The position numbers and the translations under genes are program-made. Shown piece after piece: positions 33,943 to 46,153 of a DNA stretch of 64,000 nucleotides. The notes under the pieces are model-generated. The model searched no databases, was not told the DNA's origin, and saw only the letters and a list, made by a program, of their open reading frames with translations. The stretch spans positions 620,001-684,000 of the forward strand of contig JAPTOF010000026.1 of the NCBI GenBank assembly GCA_028554755.1, in the 5' to 3' direction. This stretch comes from Cordia subcordata. Taxonomy: Eukaryota > Streptophyta > Magnoliopsida > Boraginales > Cordiaceae. Numbering within the stretch: the first letter of the stretch is position 1; the number at the start of each line of letters is the position of its first letter.

Positions 33943-36900
33943 CATCATCACAAATCTATTCAAAGTTTTTTACGAATCAACTTGGAGAAGAATTTAAGAG
34001 GGAGACGTACACGGGCTTGGAAGGAGCGCTAAGAGTCATTAACTCACTTCAAGCTCAAGTTTGGAAAGGCTCAGTTGTATTGGGTTCAAGATTAGTTTTA
34101 TTTTCTTTTAAAGCATGTGAGAAGTACATGTTTCTTTAAGCTTTAAGTTAATTGGTTGTTCTGCAATTAAGGATTTAAGGTTTCATTTATGTTTGTTCCT
34201 TTTCTGATTAGGAAGTTAGGATTTCATTTATGTTTTTTCCTTTTCTAATTAGGAAATTAGGGTTTCATTTATGCCTATATAAGGGGTGCCTTTGGCCTTT
34301 CTAAGAACAAGTTCCATATCATAATTTTAAGTGAGACAATTATTCTCTGACCGTTCTTTGGTGTTTTCTCTGGTGCTCAAGTGGATTCTTGCCACCATTC
34401 ATTTTATAGTGTTGGTCCCTAGCTCGTTTATAGCTATGGGGTCTTTATTCGATCATATTATAATTTTGATTCTTGGTTCCTTATAACCAAATGGTCAAGT
34501 TTCGCCTATTTTTTCATTTTGATTCCTGTTTGGACGTTCCTAGATTGATTCCTAACATATTGTTGTGGAGTCTCGTGGTTTCAGTCATTGAGGTTCGCAT
34601 TAGTTAGTAATCAGAGCCAGCTTTCAATCTAGTTTCACCTATGTATCTTTGCTTTCCTTGCAATCGTGTTCTTTATATTTCTGGATTGTTTCTGCATTTG
34701 TCTATGAGTCTTTCTGTTGCTAGTTTGCTTGTCTAATCCGTTTCTTAAAAAAAATTGTGTAAATAAAAAGAGCGCATAATCTGAATTTTCATGGGGGGAA
34801 AAAATCAAACTTAAGAGAAAAAAAAAAAAAAAGTGGCCAAAAGAGTGAGAGAAAGAGACAGTTTCCAAAATGAATTTAGGAACTTGCTAATAATTTAATT
34901 CAAGGATTTGAAAGGTTCCACATTAATTGTGGATACTTCCCCGTTTTGTCACACTTTCCTATTTTGAGTTTCTTCCTTTTCTATACTTTCGCATTTATTT
35001 TTCTTTTAGTGAACTATTTCCTATTTATTTTTAAACAGTTTCCTTTTTGTTTCAACCTTCCTTGTGTCTCAATCTTTGTTTTACCTTTTTTTTTTGGTTA
35101 TTTTCATTTATTTTAGTTTCTTATTCTTATTCCTTCCTTTTTGCGAACTTTCCTACTTTTCAGTTCTTTGTCTCCTTCTTTGTCCTAGTCATTTCAAATT
35201 GCTTTGACTGCATGTTTTGAAATTATTGCTATTCCTAGGCGTGGATATTACCTATTTAGACTTGTTGGTTTCCTGTTTTAACACTAAGATGTTCTTGCTA
35301 TAAATATGGCAGCTAAAGGTAAAACATATTGTGCCTGTTCGATTGATACCCTTAAAGCACCTTGAGTAAGCCCTTTAGAATGCAAAGAGAATATCAAGAA
35401 TGGAAAAGGCAAGAATGTTCACAATATAAAAAAGCTAATTAGAATGTAAACATGAGTGACCTTCCATTGGTAGACTGAAACATGTGAGGGAATGTTGTGA
35501 GGTCCAAAATGTTTTTTTTTTTTGCTAACAATTTTTTTAAATGAACTAAAGATGCCACAAAAAAGTATAAAAGACAGTGATAAAGAGAAGAGGCTTGTCG
35601 ACCAAGCATTTATCCTTGCTGCCATCTATAAGCAATTTGAGCATTTCAACACAATGTTTGATGCTCAAGTAGCAGCAATTGAGCAAAGTCAAGCAACTCA
35701 AGCCATAAGAACTAACCAAGCCATACAATCCAAGAGTCAAAATCAACCACAACCCCAACAGCCGCATAATGAAGAAGAATGGGGAGATGAGGTCGAGGGT
35801 TATTATGGTGGATGGGGATCTTTGGCGAACGTGAAAAAACCAAGAAGAGAAAGAACTGAGAGGCCAAGATACTACAATGTAGGCCAATGTGATAGAGACC
35901 AAGATGATAGTAGCAACTGGCAATTTCAAGTGAACAATTTCCCCTTTCCAAGGTAACAACAATCTCGATGCTTACATTGAGTGGGAAAGAAGAGTTGAGT
36001 TTATCTTTGATTGCCATAACTACTCGGTGGAGAAGAAAGTGAAGCTATATGATAAGGTGCTAATCAACCAAAGAAGATATCATGAGAGGCCTGTCACCAT
36101 GTTGTGAGATTTAGAATCCGTAGTGCCAAAAAGGTTTATCCCTTCTCATTACTATTGAGACATATATCTTAGACTTCGAAGTTTAAAACAGGGATCCAAA
36201 TCAGTTGAAGAATATTTTAAGGAGATAGAAGTAGCTCTTGTTAAAGCTAACATAGAAGAAGATCGAGAAGCCACCATGGCAAGGTTTATCTGCAGCCTTC
36301 ACAAAGAAATTGCTAATATTGTTGAACTCTACTGCTATATTGACATTGAAAAAGTAGTGCACGTAAGAAAGAGTGGCCAATACCAGCTAACCCTTCAGAG
36401 ATGAGAAGCTTCCATAGCCTAGCAGGGTTTTACCAAAGGTTTGTGAAGAATTTTAACTTAATTGCTGCTCCATTAGCTGAAGTAACCAAACAGGATGTTG
36501 GCTTTAAATAGGGAGAAGTACAGCAAAAGGCATTCGATACACTTAAAGAAAAGCTAAGTACAGCCTCTTTACTATCTTTACCTGACTTTTAAAATATTTT
36601 TGAGGTAGAATGTGATGCTTCTAGTATTGGTATAAGAGCCGCTCTTGTGCAAGAGAAGCGGCCAATAGCCTACTTCAATGAGAAGCTTCATAAGACTACC
36701 TTGAATTAGTCAACCTATGACAAAGAGCTATATGCATTAGTAAGGGCATTGCAAACATGGCAACATCATTTGTTGTCCAACGAATTCGTCATCCACACAG
36801 ATCACCAATCATTAAAGCATCTTAAATGGAATGCAAGTTGAACCAACGACATGCAAGATGGATGGAATTCATTGAAATGCAGAGTATCATCACAAATCTA

Positions 36901-37532
36901 TTTGAGGTTTTATTATGAATCAACTTGGAGAAGAATTTAAGAGAGACATGTACATGGGCTTGGAAGGAAAGCTAAGACTCATTAACTTACTTTAGGCCCA
37001 AGTTTAGAAAGGCCTGATTATATTAGGTTCAAGATTAGTTTTACTTTCATTTAAAAGCATGTGACTAGCACAAGTTTCATTAAACTTTAAGTTATTTGGC
37101 TATTTTGCAATTAGGGACTTATGGTTTCATTTATGTTTATTTCCTTTTCTAATCAAGAAGTCAGGGTCTTATTTATGTGATTTCCTTTTCTAATTAGGAA
37201 ACTAGGGTTTCATTTATGCCTATATAAAGAGTGCCTATGGCCTTTGTAGGACAAGTTTCATATCATAATTTTAAGTGAGACAATTATTCCCTTACCGTTC
37301 TTCGGTGTTTTCTCCAATGCTCAAGTACACCATTCGCTTTATAGTGTTGGTTCCTAGCTCATTTATAGCTATGGGGTCTTCACTCTACCAAATTATAACT
37401 TTGGTTCTTGGTTCCTTATAACCAACGGGTCAAGTTCTACCTTTTTTTTTATTGTTGTTTGGACATTCCTGGGTTGATTCCTAACGTATTGTTGTAGGGT
37501 CTTGCAGTTTTAGTTGTTGATATTTGCATCAA
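33943..37532 (+). mobile_element. Internally deleted Ty3/gypsy retrotransposon
   Basis: Direct LTRs of about 650 bp at 33943-34602 and 36884-37532. They share ATCATCACAAATCTATT, CAACTTGGAGAAGAATTTAA, GGTTTCATTTATGCCTATAT and GCTATGGGGTCTT. The decayed primer site TAGTAATCAGAGCCAG follows the first LTR. Within LTR 1 a GGATTTCATTTATG..CCTTTTCTAATTAGGAA phrase is repeated in tandem. The second LTR abuts the RNase H coding region directly, so integrase and the polypurine region are deleted. Confidence 0.8.
35552..36880 (+). pseudogene. Gypsy gag fused by deletion to RT C-terminal part and RNase H
   Basis: 35552-35956 is an open gag N-terminal part (Gln-rich, acidic patch EEEWGDEVEGYYGG). After a frame change it continues as gag with YIEWERRVEFIFDCHNYS (about 35968) and SVEEYFKEIE (about 36200). 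At about 36390 it jumps straight to RT thumb/connection sequence (LAGFYQRFVKNFN, about 36420), then RNase H with [15 protein letters not shown] (about 36610) and [15 protein letters not shown] (about 36715). Protease and most of the RT are absent and several stops interrupt the frame. Confidence 0.85.
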
Positions 37533-37559
37533 GCCTTTTGGTTGTGCATTTTTCCCAAA

Positions 37560-38230
37560 TTTAACTTCATGCCCTCCTCACAAATTATTATACATGGGAA
37601 CTTGTACCTCCATCCCCAAACAAGAACTTAGTTGGTTGTAAATGGATTTATCCAATTAAATGTAATTTTGATGGCACTGTTGAGTGTTATAAAGTACACC
37701 CTATGCCTCGGGGGTTTTATGAACAAACAATTATTGGTCACTTTAAATCCTTAAGTTCTGTTGTTAAGCCTACTACCATTAGAATCGTTTTGGCTATTGC
37801 TTTATCTTGTTCTTGGGTGATTTGGCAACTTGATGTCAAAAATGCTTTTCTACATGGTTATCTCAATGAAGAAGTTTACATGAAAAAACTACAGAGTTTT
37901 GTTGATCCTTAGCACCCAAATCATGGTTGCAAATTGAAAAAAGCTTTTTATGACCTAAAACAAGCACTTGGTTACATTGCTTCATTTCTTTTCTCCTTTT
38001 ACACAGTTTTACTTGTAGCTTGGCTGACACTTCTGTATTTATTTATTGTCAACCTCATAGCATACTTGTTTTATTATTATATGTGGATCACATAGTACTA
38101 ATGGGTAATTTTGCTTCTCTCATTTTTAAGTTCATTCACACTCTTAGTACTACCATGAAGGATTTGGGGGACCTATATTATTTCTTCGGTATTTATGATA
38201 CCTGCACTGCTAGCTCTCTTAACTAAAAAC
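37560..38230 (+). pseudogene. Copia reverse transcriptase fragment (left half of a split remnant)
   Basis: Frames show WQLDVKNAFLHGYLNEEVYM (about 37825-37880), KKAFYDLKQAL, LLLYVDHIVLMG (about 38065; the expected YVDD reads YVDH) and TMKDLGDLYYFFGI (about 38150), with stops between. The fragment is cut by the 10.9 kb insertion at 38235 and its RNase H continues after 49139. The 5' part is missing. Confidence 0.85.
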
Positions 38231-38234
38231 AAGT

Positions 38235-39550
38235 TGTAGGTACAAATATCTTAAGAGGGAGGGTGAATTAAGATATAATTACTAATTTTTGTTTTTAAAA
38301 ATTCATAGAAATTTAACAATCTCTTTCAAGCAATATATCAAACACAATATAAGTAATTAAGCAAGTGACATAACAACAGTATAGGGAGAAGAGAGATAAA
38401 TGATTTAAGGTGGTTCGGGCAAGCCTACATCCACTGCCCAAGGATGCTCTCGTTAAGACTTCAACAACCTTTACTAAAATGCTTCTTCAAATCTTGGTGA
38501 AGCACAAACCAATTTCTTACACCTTTTTGAAGCTTAACTTCAAAGAACCCAAGAGTTCCACTTTTTAGGATTTCCTCACTTTTTACAAGCTTTAATGAAT
38601 GAATCCCTCCAGAATTTTAGCTCTCAAAATGTGTATATAATTAAAGAAATAAGAAATGATAGAATCTAAAAATTTTCTTCTCAAAAAGAAGATATTGCAA
38701 TGAATAAAGCTCTTGAAAGCTCAAAAATATTACAAGAATGGCTCAAAGCTTGATTGAATGATGATATAAGATTTTGCATACTTGAATTTGTGATTTGAAT
38801 GTGTAATGAAGGTGTATTTAAAGAGATTTTGACGTTAGGGATTTGGTAAGTGAGGAAAAGAGGAAGAAAATAGCCAGAACGGTAATAAACGACTAATGCA
38901 TTTATTATAGCAACCTGTTCAACCGGTCATTCGACTTCCTCTTGGACCTCACTGACTAGGCCGGACGCCTTAGCTGGTTGACCAGTTAGGGGGTCCAGCT
39001 TTGTCCTTCAGTTCTGACTCAGCCGGGCGACCCACCTAGGTTAGTCGGTCGACGGGCTGGGGGACCAGCCACTTCAGAAAGTGAAATAAAGCCAAACCTT
39101 TGCAAAAACTTTTTCCAGTGCAATTTTCACAGCTCCAAATTACTTTCAGACAATTTGGAAATACTTTCTATGACTTGAAACACTTCAAAAGTACATTTTT
39201 ACTCTAGGTGTACATTCAAATTCATTTGTGTTTTTATGAAATCAAACATGCAAGAGTCTTAAAAAAATGTTTGAACCATGATAAAGGAAGTTTGAGCCAA
39301 ACATATACAATATTTAGGCAATTCACAAAAGAGCAAAAACGTCCAGTACCCCTTATGACATCTCTTCTCCTCTTTATGCCTTCTCATCTTTTTTGTTCTT
39401 CAAATAATTTGTTTTTGTTCATCTTTTTCCATCTTTCAAGTATCTACTTATACATCTAAGCACTTATTTTCACAAGATGCTTTTAGTCAAACAATTATGA
39501 ATGCATATAAATTTTCATCATCAAAATTAATAGCAAGTATTTAGCCAATA
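38235..39550 (-). repeat. 3' LTR of the Maximus/SIRE-like element
   Basis: Matches 47807-49139 and, inverted, 58273-59576. Contains the GC-rich cluster of GTCGAC-centred palindromes at about 38928-39070 in an otherwise AT-rich LTR. Confidence 0.93.
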
Positions 39551-40002
39551 ATCTCTTCCTTTTTAATGATAACAAATTTTTAAGATATGAGCAAAGGCAT
39601 TCCCCCTTAATATATGCATTCCTTTTCCAAACAAAAATGTATTTGGGAAAATACTCCCTTTGTCAAATTTAACTCATGAATATTATGAAAGCAATCATCA
39701 AAGCATTTTTCTCAATGCACAAATGATACTATCATGCAAATATACTATTAATTCAGGTTTAAATAATATAATCACCGGAAGTAAGTTGTATCCATATAAT
39801 CATCCAAACTAGTGAGCTATATCAACTCACAAGCAACTCACCATATCAACTCATAAGCAGCCAAGAAAAATCAAAGTAGGAAAGTAGGAAAATATAATCA
39901 TAAAAAAAATTAAGCCATATCAATAATAAGCAGCCTAAGCAGCCTTCTCCTTTGCTTTCCTTTAGCCTTTTCTCTTTTCTCCCCCTTTGGCATCATTGAA
40001 AA

Positions 40003-41635
40003 TTAATAGGGAGGCAAGAAGAGAATGTAAGTAAAGATAGTATAAACTGAAAGAGTTGAATCTGTGAAATAAAAGCGAAGACAATACGACCAGTCAGAAA
40101 TAAAAACAAAGACAAGAAGTTTAAAACCAACTAAAAGTGAACTAAAATTGTTTTCTAATGCTAAAAATGATGTTTTGAATATGAAAATTAGGTGCCCAAT
40201 CATGGTGATCTCTGAAGTACTCTTGCATGTCAGAACGCATACTCGCCATTTCCAAATTAATGTGTTTCCTCCAGAGAGTGAGCCCATTCCATTGGTTCGT
40301 CATTGTGGCCCTCATTTCTTCCATTCTTTTGTTCAAGGTTTGCAACTACAAAAGAATCTGAGCCATCAGCAAGGGGTCTTCTTATTGACCCATTGAGCTA
40401 GACCCTGCACCTCGTCGAATTTCAACTAGGCGTTGCTCATCAATATGCCCCTGTGCCCGTGATTCTCCCATCACTCTCCTAAGAGTAGCTTCTTTAGGAT
40501 CTAATTTCTCATCTTCAAAGGTACTAACAACCATGGGGATTGTTCTTGGTATACCTATGTTAGCTTCACCCTCATGTTCTGGCCCTTTTTCTTCTTCGAG
40601 GGTAATGTGTATTCCCTCAAGCATATCATCAAGTTGTTATGCATCAGGCCCACAAACAGGATTGGTAAAAGTGGTTCCCTTCTTTGTTATATTCTTAATC
40701 GCTGCTTGGGTGTCTTGGGGTAAGTTTTTAAATGTTTCTCTATTTATAGTTTCCCGATTGTACCAGTAGATGCCCATAAAATTCATATAAAGCATATCAA
40801 AGTTCCAGGCAAACTTCCTATATGGAGCATTTGAAGAAATCTTGAAGTGTGAGAAAATATGCATCAAAGCCGTTCCACATCCACGAGTAGTTGTTTTTCC
40901 TTCATCCTTTCCACTAATATGTACCATGTGTTGTAGGATAAGGAAAGGTAGAGCAATCTTAACCCCCTTTTTCAAGCTATAAAAGATATAGGCATCCATG
41001 GCCGATATCTTCCCATCATTGATATTTCTCGGGAGAATTACTTCACTAATTATTTTGAACGCAATTCTCTTGTTAAAATCAACATCTTTCAATAAGGGAA
41101 GAATTAACTCGGAATCCTTAGGCCCTACATCCTTCCACATAAAATCTATAACTTCTTTTGGCTTATTAGTGCCCTTAATCCCTTCCGGCCACCTTTGGCT
41201 ATTATAATGTCCTTCTCCATCTACAGGCATATGAAAGATTTTTTGCAAAGTTTCGTTATTAAGCACAAATATTACTCAACAAACAGTTGAAGTTAACTCA
41301 AGTTTCAGGCTCCTACGATATACTTAAAGATTTTCATAAAATTTTATCACTAATCTATCTTGAACATGAAAATGTAGATGCATAAACATATACCAATCAT
41401 CAAATAGTGATAGAACATCAGTGCCAGCGAAATCTGAGTCAACAAGATATTTACCGTATAATATCGAATGTTTCTCTTGAATCTTTGATACGGGAGGTGG
41501 TGGAGGAGATTGTGTTCTTGCCTTTTTTCCTTTTCTCCCACGTTCTTGACTTTTAGTCCTTAGATTCACCATGATTTTGAGTGATTTTTGGAAGATTAAA
41601 TCGGTGAAAACAAGTTTTTTTATGTGGGTAATCAA
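40003..41635 (-). pseudogene. Extra ORF region after pol (putative plant-transposon-protein type)
   Basis: Minus-strand frames 41635-41324, 41266-40637, 40624-40382 and 40345-40142 read as one interrupted protein of about 480 residues. Recognisable features are a basic N-terminus with a PPPPP run, a DRLVIKFYENL motif resembling the VREFYANL signature of the uncharacterised plant-transposon domain often found in retroelement-linked ORFs, a well-conserved-looking 209-codon core with a YIFYSLKKG-type segment, an acidic stretch, and a C-terminal amphipathic MQTLNKRMEEM coiled-coil-like part. No transmembrane segment or signal peptide is evident, so I see no support for an envelope protein. Function unknown. 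Confidence 0.55.
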
Positions 41636-41944
41636 AATATAAGAAGAATTTTAGAAGAAATTGAATGAAAGTTGAAGAATTGCAAGTGGGCTTGAGAGAG
41701 TTTTAGGTTTAGGGTTAAAAAATTTGAGAGTGATTATGTGAATTTGGGGTTAAAACCCCCAATTTTAACCTTGTTCGCGTTCAGCCGGTCGACCGACTGG
41801 TCACGGCCAGATTAGAGAGCACATAAAATTTTTCTTTTCAGCCGGACGCCTTATAGCTTTAGTCCGGTCGACCGGCCGGGTCAGAAAGTGCAAAAATGCG
41901 TAGTTTCCATGCCCACGCCATATAAAAACATATATATGTATTTC

Positions 41945-44900
41945 AAATACTTTTTATCATTCCAATTTCTCTTCTAATCTTGCAAAATTGATCCTCATGC
42001 AATGGTTTAGTAAAAATATTAGCAACTTGATGCAAGGTATCAACAAATTCAAGTATGATATCTCCTTTTTGTACATGATCTCTAATGAAATGGTGCCTAA
42101 TCTCAATATGCTTAGTTCTTAAATGTCGAATTGGGTTCTTAGTGAGATTAATTACACTATATTATCACAATATATAGGAACATGATCATAGTGCAATCCA
42201 TAATCAAGTAAATTTTGTTTTATCCACAAAATTTAAGCTACGCAACTACCAGCTGCAATATATTCTGCTTCAATCGTAGAGATAACAACACTGTTTTGTT
42301 TCCTAAAGGACCAAGATTAGGGCTGAGCATTCGGTTATAACCGAACCGAATAACCGAGAACCAAATTTGAAATAATTTTAATAACCGAGACCTAACCGAA
42401 TTAGCTAAATAACCGAATTGTTAGAACCAATTTTTTTCGGTTCGGTTCCGGTTAATAACCGAAATATCTAAAATGCAAAAAATAAAGTTCCCCATCCAGC
42501 TAAACCAACCAATAACCAAATTTGCAAATTAAAATAGAGAGTTGAATCAAACTAAAGTTTATAATTTAAATTGCTCTCTTTCTTTCTTGGTTGGGGTTTG
42601 ACAGAAGGTTTACAAAATACAAAAAGTTCACAAAAACCTTAACAAAACAACTATCTGCAAGTCGGCAATGAAATGAAGCTAATATTTATAATTTTAAGTT
42701 AAAAAAATAGCATATTAGGAAAAAAAAAAGCACCAAATGAAGATCAAGATGACTAGATCTTCAAATTATAAAAAAGAAACACAAAAAGTTTTTAGAAAAG
42801 TAAATAAAGAAAATGGAGACGCCATGATACCCAATGGATTCCTCAGTAGCCTTGTGCTCTTCGATTCAAGCTTCGTGTTGTTGCAATTTGTAAGGCCAAG
42901 GCTTAACTCTTGAGAGTCACTCTTAAGAGAATAAGGTAGAGGAGCAACGTAGCTGTTGGCGTGAAGACTGAGGCATTTTTGTCTAAGGACTAAAAGTAGA
43001 TAGGGAATAAGGGATAAAGGATAAGGTTTTTGTTAATGGGATTACTTATAGGCAAACAATGTAATTTTTGCTAATTCAGTTAATTCGGTTCTTAACTGAA
43101 ATTTTTGTATAATAACCGAAACCGAAATCGAAAAATTGAAAAAACACTAATTGAAACCGAATCGAATTACCAAAATAACTGAACCGAATTATTATTTCGG
43201 TTCGGTTTTCGGTTATGACCGAAATATGCTTAGCCTAACCAAGATACTAAAGAATGTCCTAGGAATCGACAAGTTCCAATAGTGCTCCTATGGTCTACGT
43301 TGCAACCAGCGTAGTCAATATCAGAGAATCCACATAAGTCAAATGAAGTTCCTTTTGCATACCAAAATCCTAGATTAATTGTTCCTTTAAGGTATCTAAT
43401 GATTCTTTTTTACAGTAATTAAGTGAGTTTCCTTAGGGTTAGATTGAAATCTAGCACATAAGCACACTACAAACATGATATAAGGTCTAGAAGCAGTTAA
43501 ATATAATGGGCTGCCAATCATACCTTTGTATTTCTTCTCGCCTACAGGTTTTCCTTTCTTATCCTTATCCAACTTTGTTAAGGGGCTCATGGGAGTTCTA
43601 ATCTCCTTTGCATCTTCAAATCCAAATTTTTTATAATTTCCTTGGTGTATTTGGCTTGATTGATGAAGATCCCTTCCTTTGCTTGTTTGATTTGGAGTCC
43701 AAGGAAGAATGTTAACTCTCCTGTCATGCTCATCTCGAACTCCTTGTGCATACACTTAGAGAAGTTCTCACATAGAGAAACATTAGTAGTACCAAAGATT
43801 ATATCATCAACGTAGATTTGAACAAGTAAAATGTCATTCCCTTTTCTTTTAATAAACAAAGTAGAATCAAATTTTCCTCTTTCAAAGTTGTTTTCTACGA
43901 GAAATCCACTAAGTCTTTCATACCAAGCTCTAAGAGCTTGTTTTAAACTATATAATGAATTTTCTAGTTTAAAAACATGATTAGGAAAACAAGAATCTTC
44001 AAAACCGGGGGGTTGTTCAATATTAACTTCTTCTTCAATGAATCCATTTAAAAAGGCACTTTTAACATCCATTTGATAAAGTTAGAAGTCCATCTAACAT
44101 GCAAATGCGAGTAACATACGAATGGATTCAAGTCTAGCTACGGGAGTAAAGGTCTCATCGTAATCAATTACTTCTTCTTGATTGTATCCCTATGCTACTA
44201 GTCTAGCCTTGTTCCTGGTTATTATTTTGGCTTCATCTAGTTTGTTTCTAAATACCCATTTTGTTCCAATTACCGGTCTATCTTTAGGTCTTTCAACTAG
44301 CTTTCATACTTTATTTCTATCAAATTGGTGAAGTTCTTCTTGCATGACAATTATCCAATTTTCATCAAGTAAGGCTTCTTTTTACATTTTTGGGTTCTAT
44401 ATGAGATATAAATGCATGATGCTCACAAAAGCATTAATATTACGCCTAGTTCTTACACTTTCATTTGGATCACCAAGGATTAGATCTTGAGGATGGTTTC
44501 TTACGAACTTCCAACTTTTTGGTAGGTCTTCATGAGTTTCTTTGGTTTCAATATTTCCTTTGTTAGAGCATTGTTCACTTTCCTTATTGGCTTAAGACCT
44601 CCTTTCTTGATGTTCTTTTTCTTGCTTTGCATTCTCTTGTTTTGTTGGATTTTCTTTGTTTTTTGGAGTTGGTTCTTCTTCAAGTGTCGTCTTTTCCAAA
44701 AGATAACCCACATCGTCAATCTCCTTTCTCCTCTCAAATGGGTTAGATCATCAAATGTAACATGCATTGATTCTTCTACAACAAGAGTTCTTTTATTGTA
44801 TACTCTATATGCTTTGCTCTTTGTGGAATAACCTAAAAATATACTTTCTTCTGATTTAGCATCAAATTTTCTCAGGTGATCCTTAGTATTTAGGATAAAT

Positions 44901-45971
44901 CATTTACAACCAAACACTTTGAAATATGATATTTTAGGTGTTTTGCCATGCCATAATTCATATGGAGTTTTATTTAGGATAGGTCTAATCAAAATTCTAT
45001 TTTGTACATAACATACAGTATTTATAGCTTCACTCCAAAAATTTGTTGACAAGTTGTGTTCTTTTAGCATAGTTCTTGTCATTTCTTGTAATGTACGATT
45101 CTTCCTCTCTACTAGCCCATTTTGTTGAGGAGTACGAGGGGCCAAAAAGTTATGTTCAATGCCATATTCATCACAAAAGTTCATGAAAGGAGTGTTTACA
45201 TATTAGATACCATTATCACTACGGATGCAATTTATAAAATAGCCTTTCTCATTTTACACTTTTCTATACAATCTTGCAAATTCATTGAAGGCATCATTTT
45301 TATGTGCAAGAAACTTGACCCATGTAAATCTAGTATAATCATCTACTACAACAAATGGATCCTCCTAAGCTAGCCACGTCAATAGGTCCAAACAAATCCA
45401 TATGTAATAGTTGCAATGCTCTATTTATTGAAACTTTATTTAGGGATTTGAAGGATGTCTTATGTTGTTTTCCTAGTTTACAAGTATCACAAATTTTGTC
45501 TTTTGCAAATTTTAGATTTGGTAGGTTTCTAACTAGATCATGCTTTGATAAATCATTCAATAAGCTCATGCTAGCATGTCCTAATCTTCTATGCCATAAC
45601 CAAGCATTATCATATACAACGGACAAGCATTTAACATGTTGACATACAAGTTGATCAATTTCAACGGTGTAGACATTTTCATTTCTCTTAGCTACAAATA
45701 ATACATTATCATTTCCACATTCATAGACAATGCAACTAGAGGATTGAAAAACTAATTTATGACCTTTGTCACACAAATGACTAATGCTAAGTAGATTAAA
45801 TTTTAAGCCTTCTATGAGTAAGACATTGTGTATAGCAAGAGAGTTTTCATTACCAATGCTTCCTTTTCCAATTATTTTTCCTTTGCTATTGTCGCCAAAG
45901 GTAATGTCTCCTCCTTTCGTCTTTTTAATTTGTAGAAAAGTGAAGAGTTCCCCGTCATGTGCTTGGAACAA
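41945..45971 (-). pseudogene. Broken copia pol of the 10.9 kb element
   Basis: Minus-strand order: protease C-terminal side and GAG-pre-integrase (45971-45339, with WLWHRRLGHASMSLL and CDTCKLGKQHKTSF), integrase (45184-44900, with PQQNGLVERKNRTLQEM), RT (44072-43587, with DVKSAFLNGFIEEEV and IYVDDIIFG, an intact YVDD) and RNase H (about 43400-41945, with IEAEYIAAG). Stops and frameshifts separate the parts. A 920 bp hAT element (42318-43237) splits RNase H. Confidence 0.9.
42318..43237. mobile_element. Non-autonomous hAT transposon (920 bp)
   Basis: Ends TAGGGCTGAGCAT...ATGCTTAGCCTA, with inverted CGGTTATAACCGAACCGAA-type sequence inside both ends. A perfect 8 bp duplication ACCAAGAT flanks it (42310-42317 and 43238-43245), the hAT size. 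Removing it would rejoin the RNase H frame of the host element. The interior is AT-rich and codes for nothing recognisable. Repeated CGGTTCGGTT motifs near both termini could be transposase sub-terminal sites. Confidence 0.93.
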
Positions 45972-46153
45972 CCACTATCCAAGATCTACTTCATTTTGCT
46001 TGTTTTGCTTTCATTGTATACCTACACACATGAAATTCAAATATAATTCTTCATTTTGGGCTCCCCAGCACCTTGGGTCCTCAGCGTTAGTTTCAATTTT
46101 TGTTTTTGACCACCCTAATATGGAACATGTGATCCTTTATCACGAAGTTTCTT

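Noticed and set aside
40003..41635. Envelope-like gene after pol
   Set aside because: No signal peptide, membrane-spanning segment or cleavage motif visible; the motif content fits a plant-transposon domain better.
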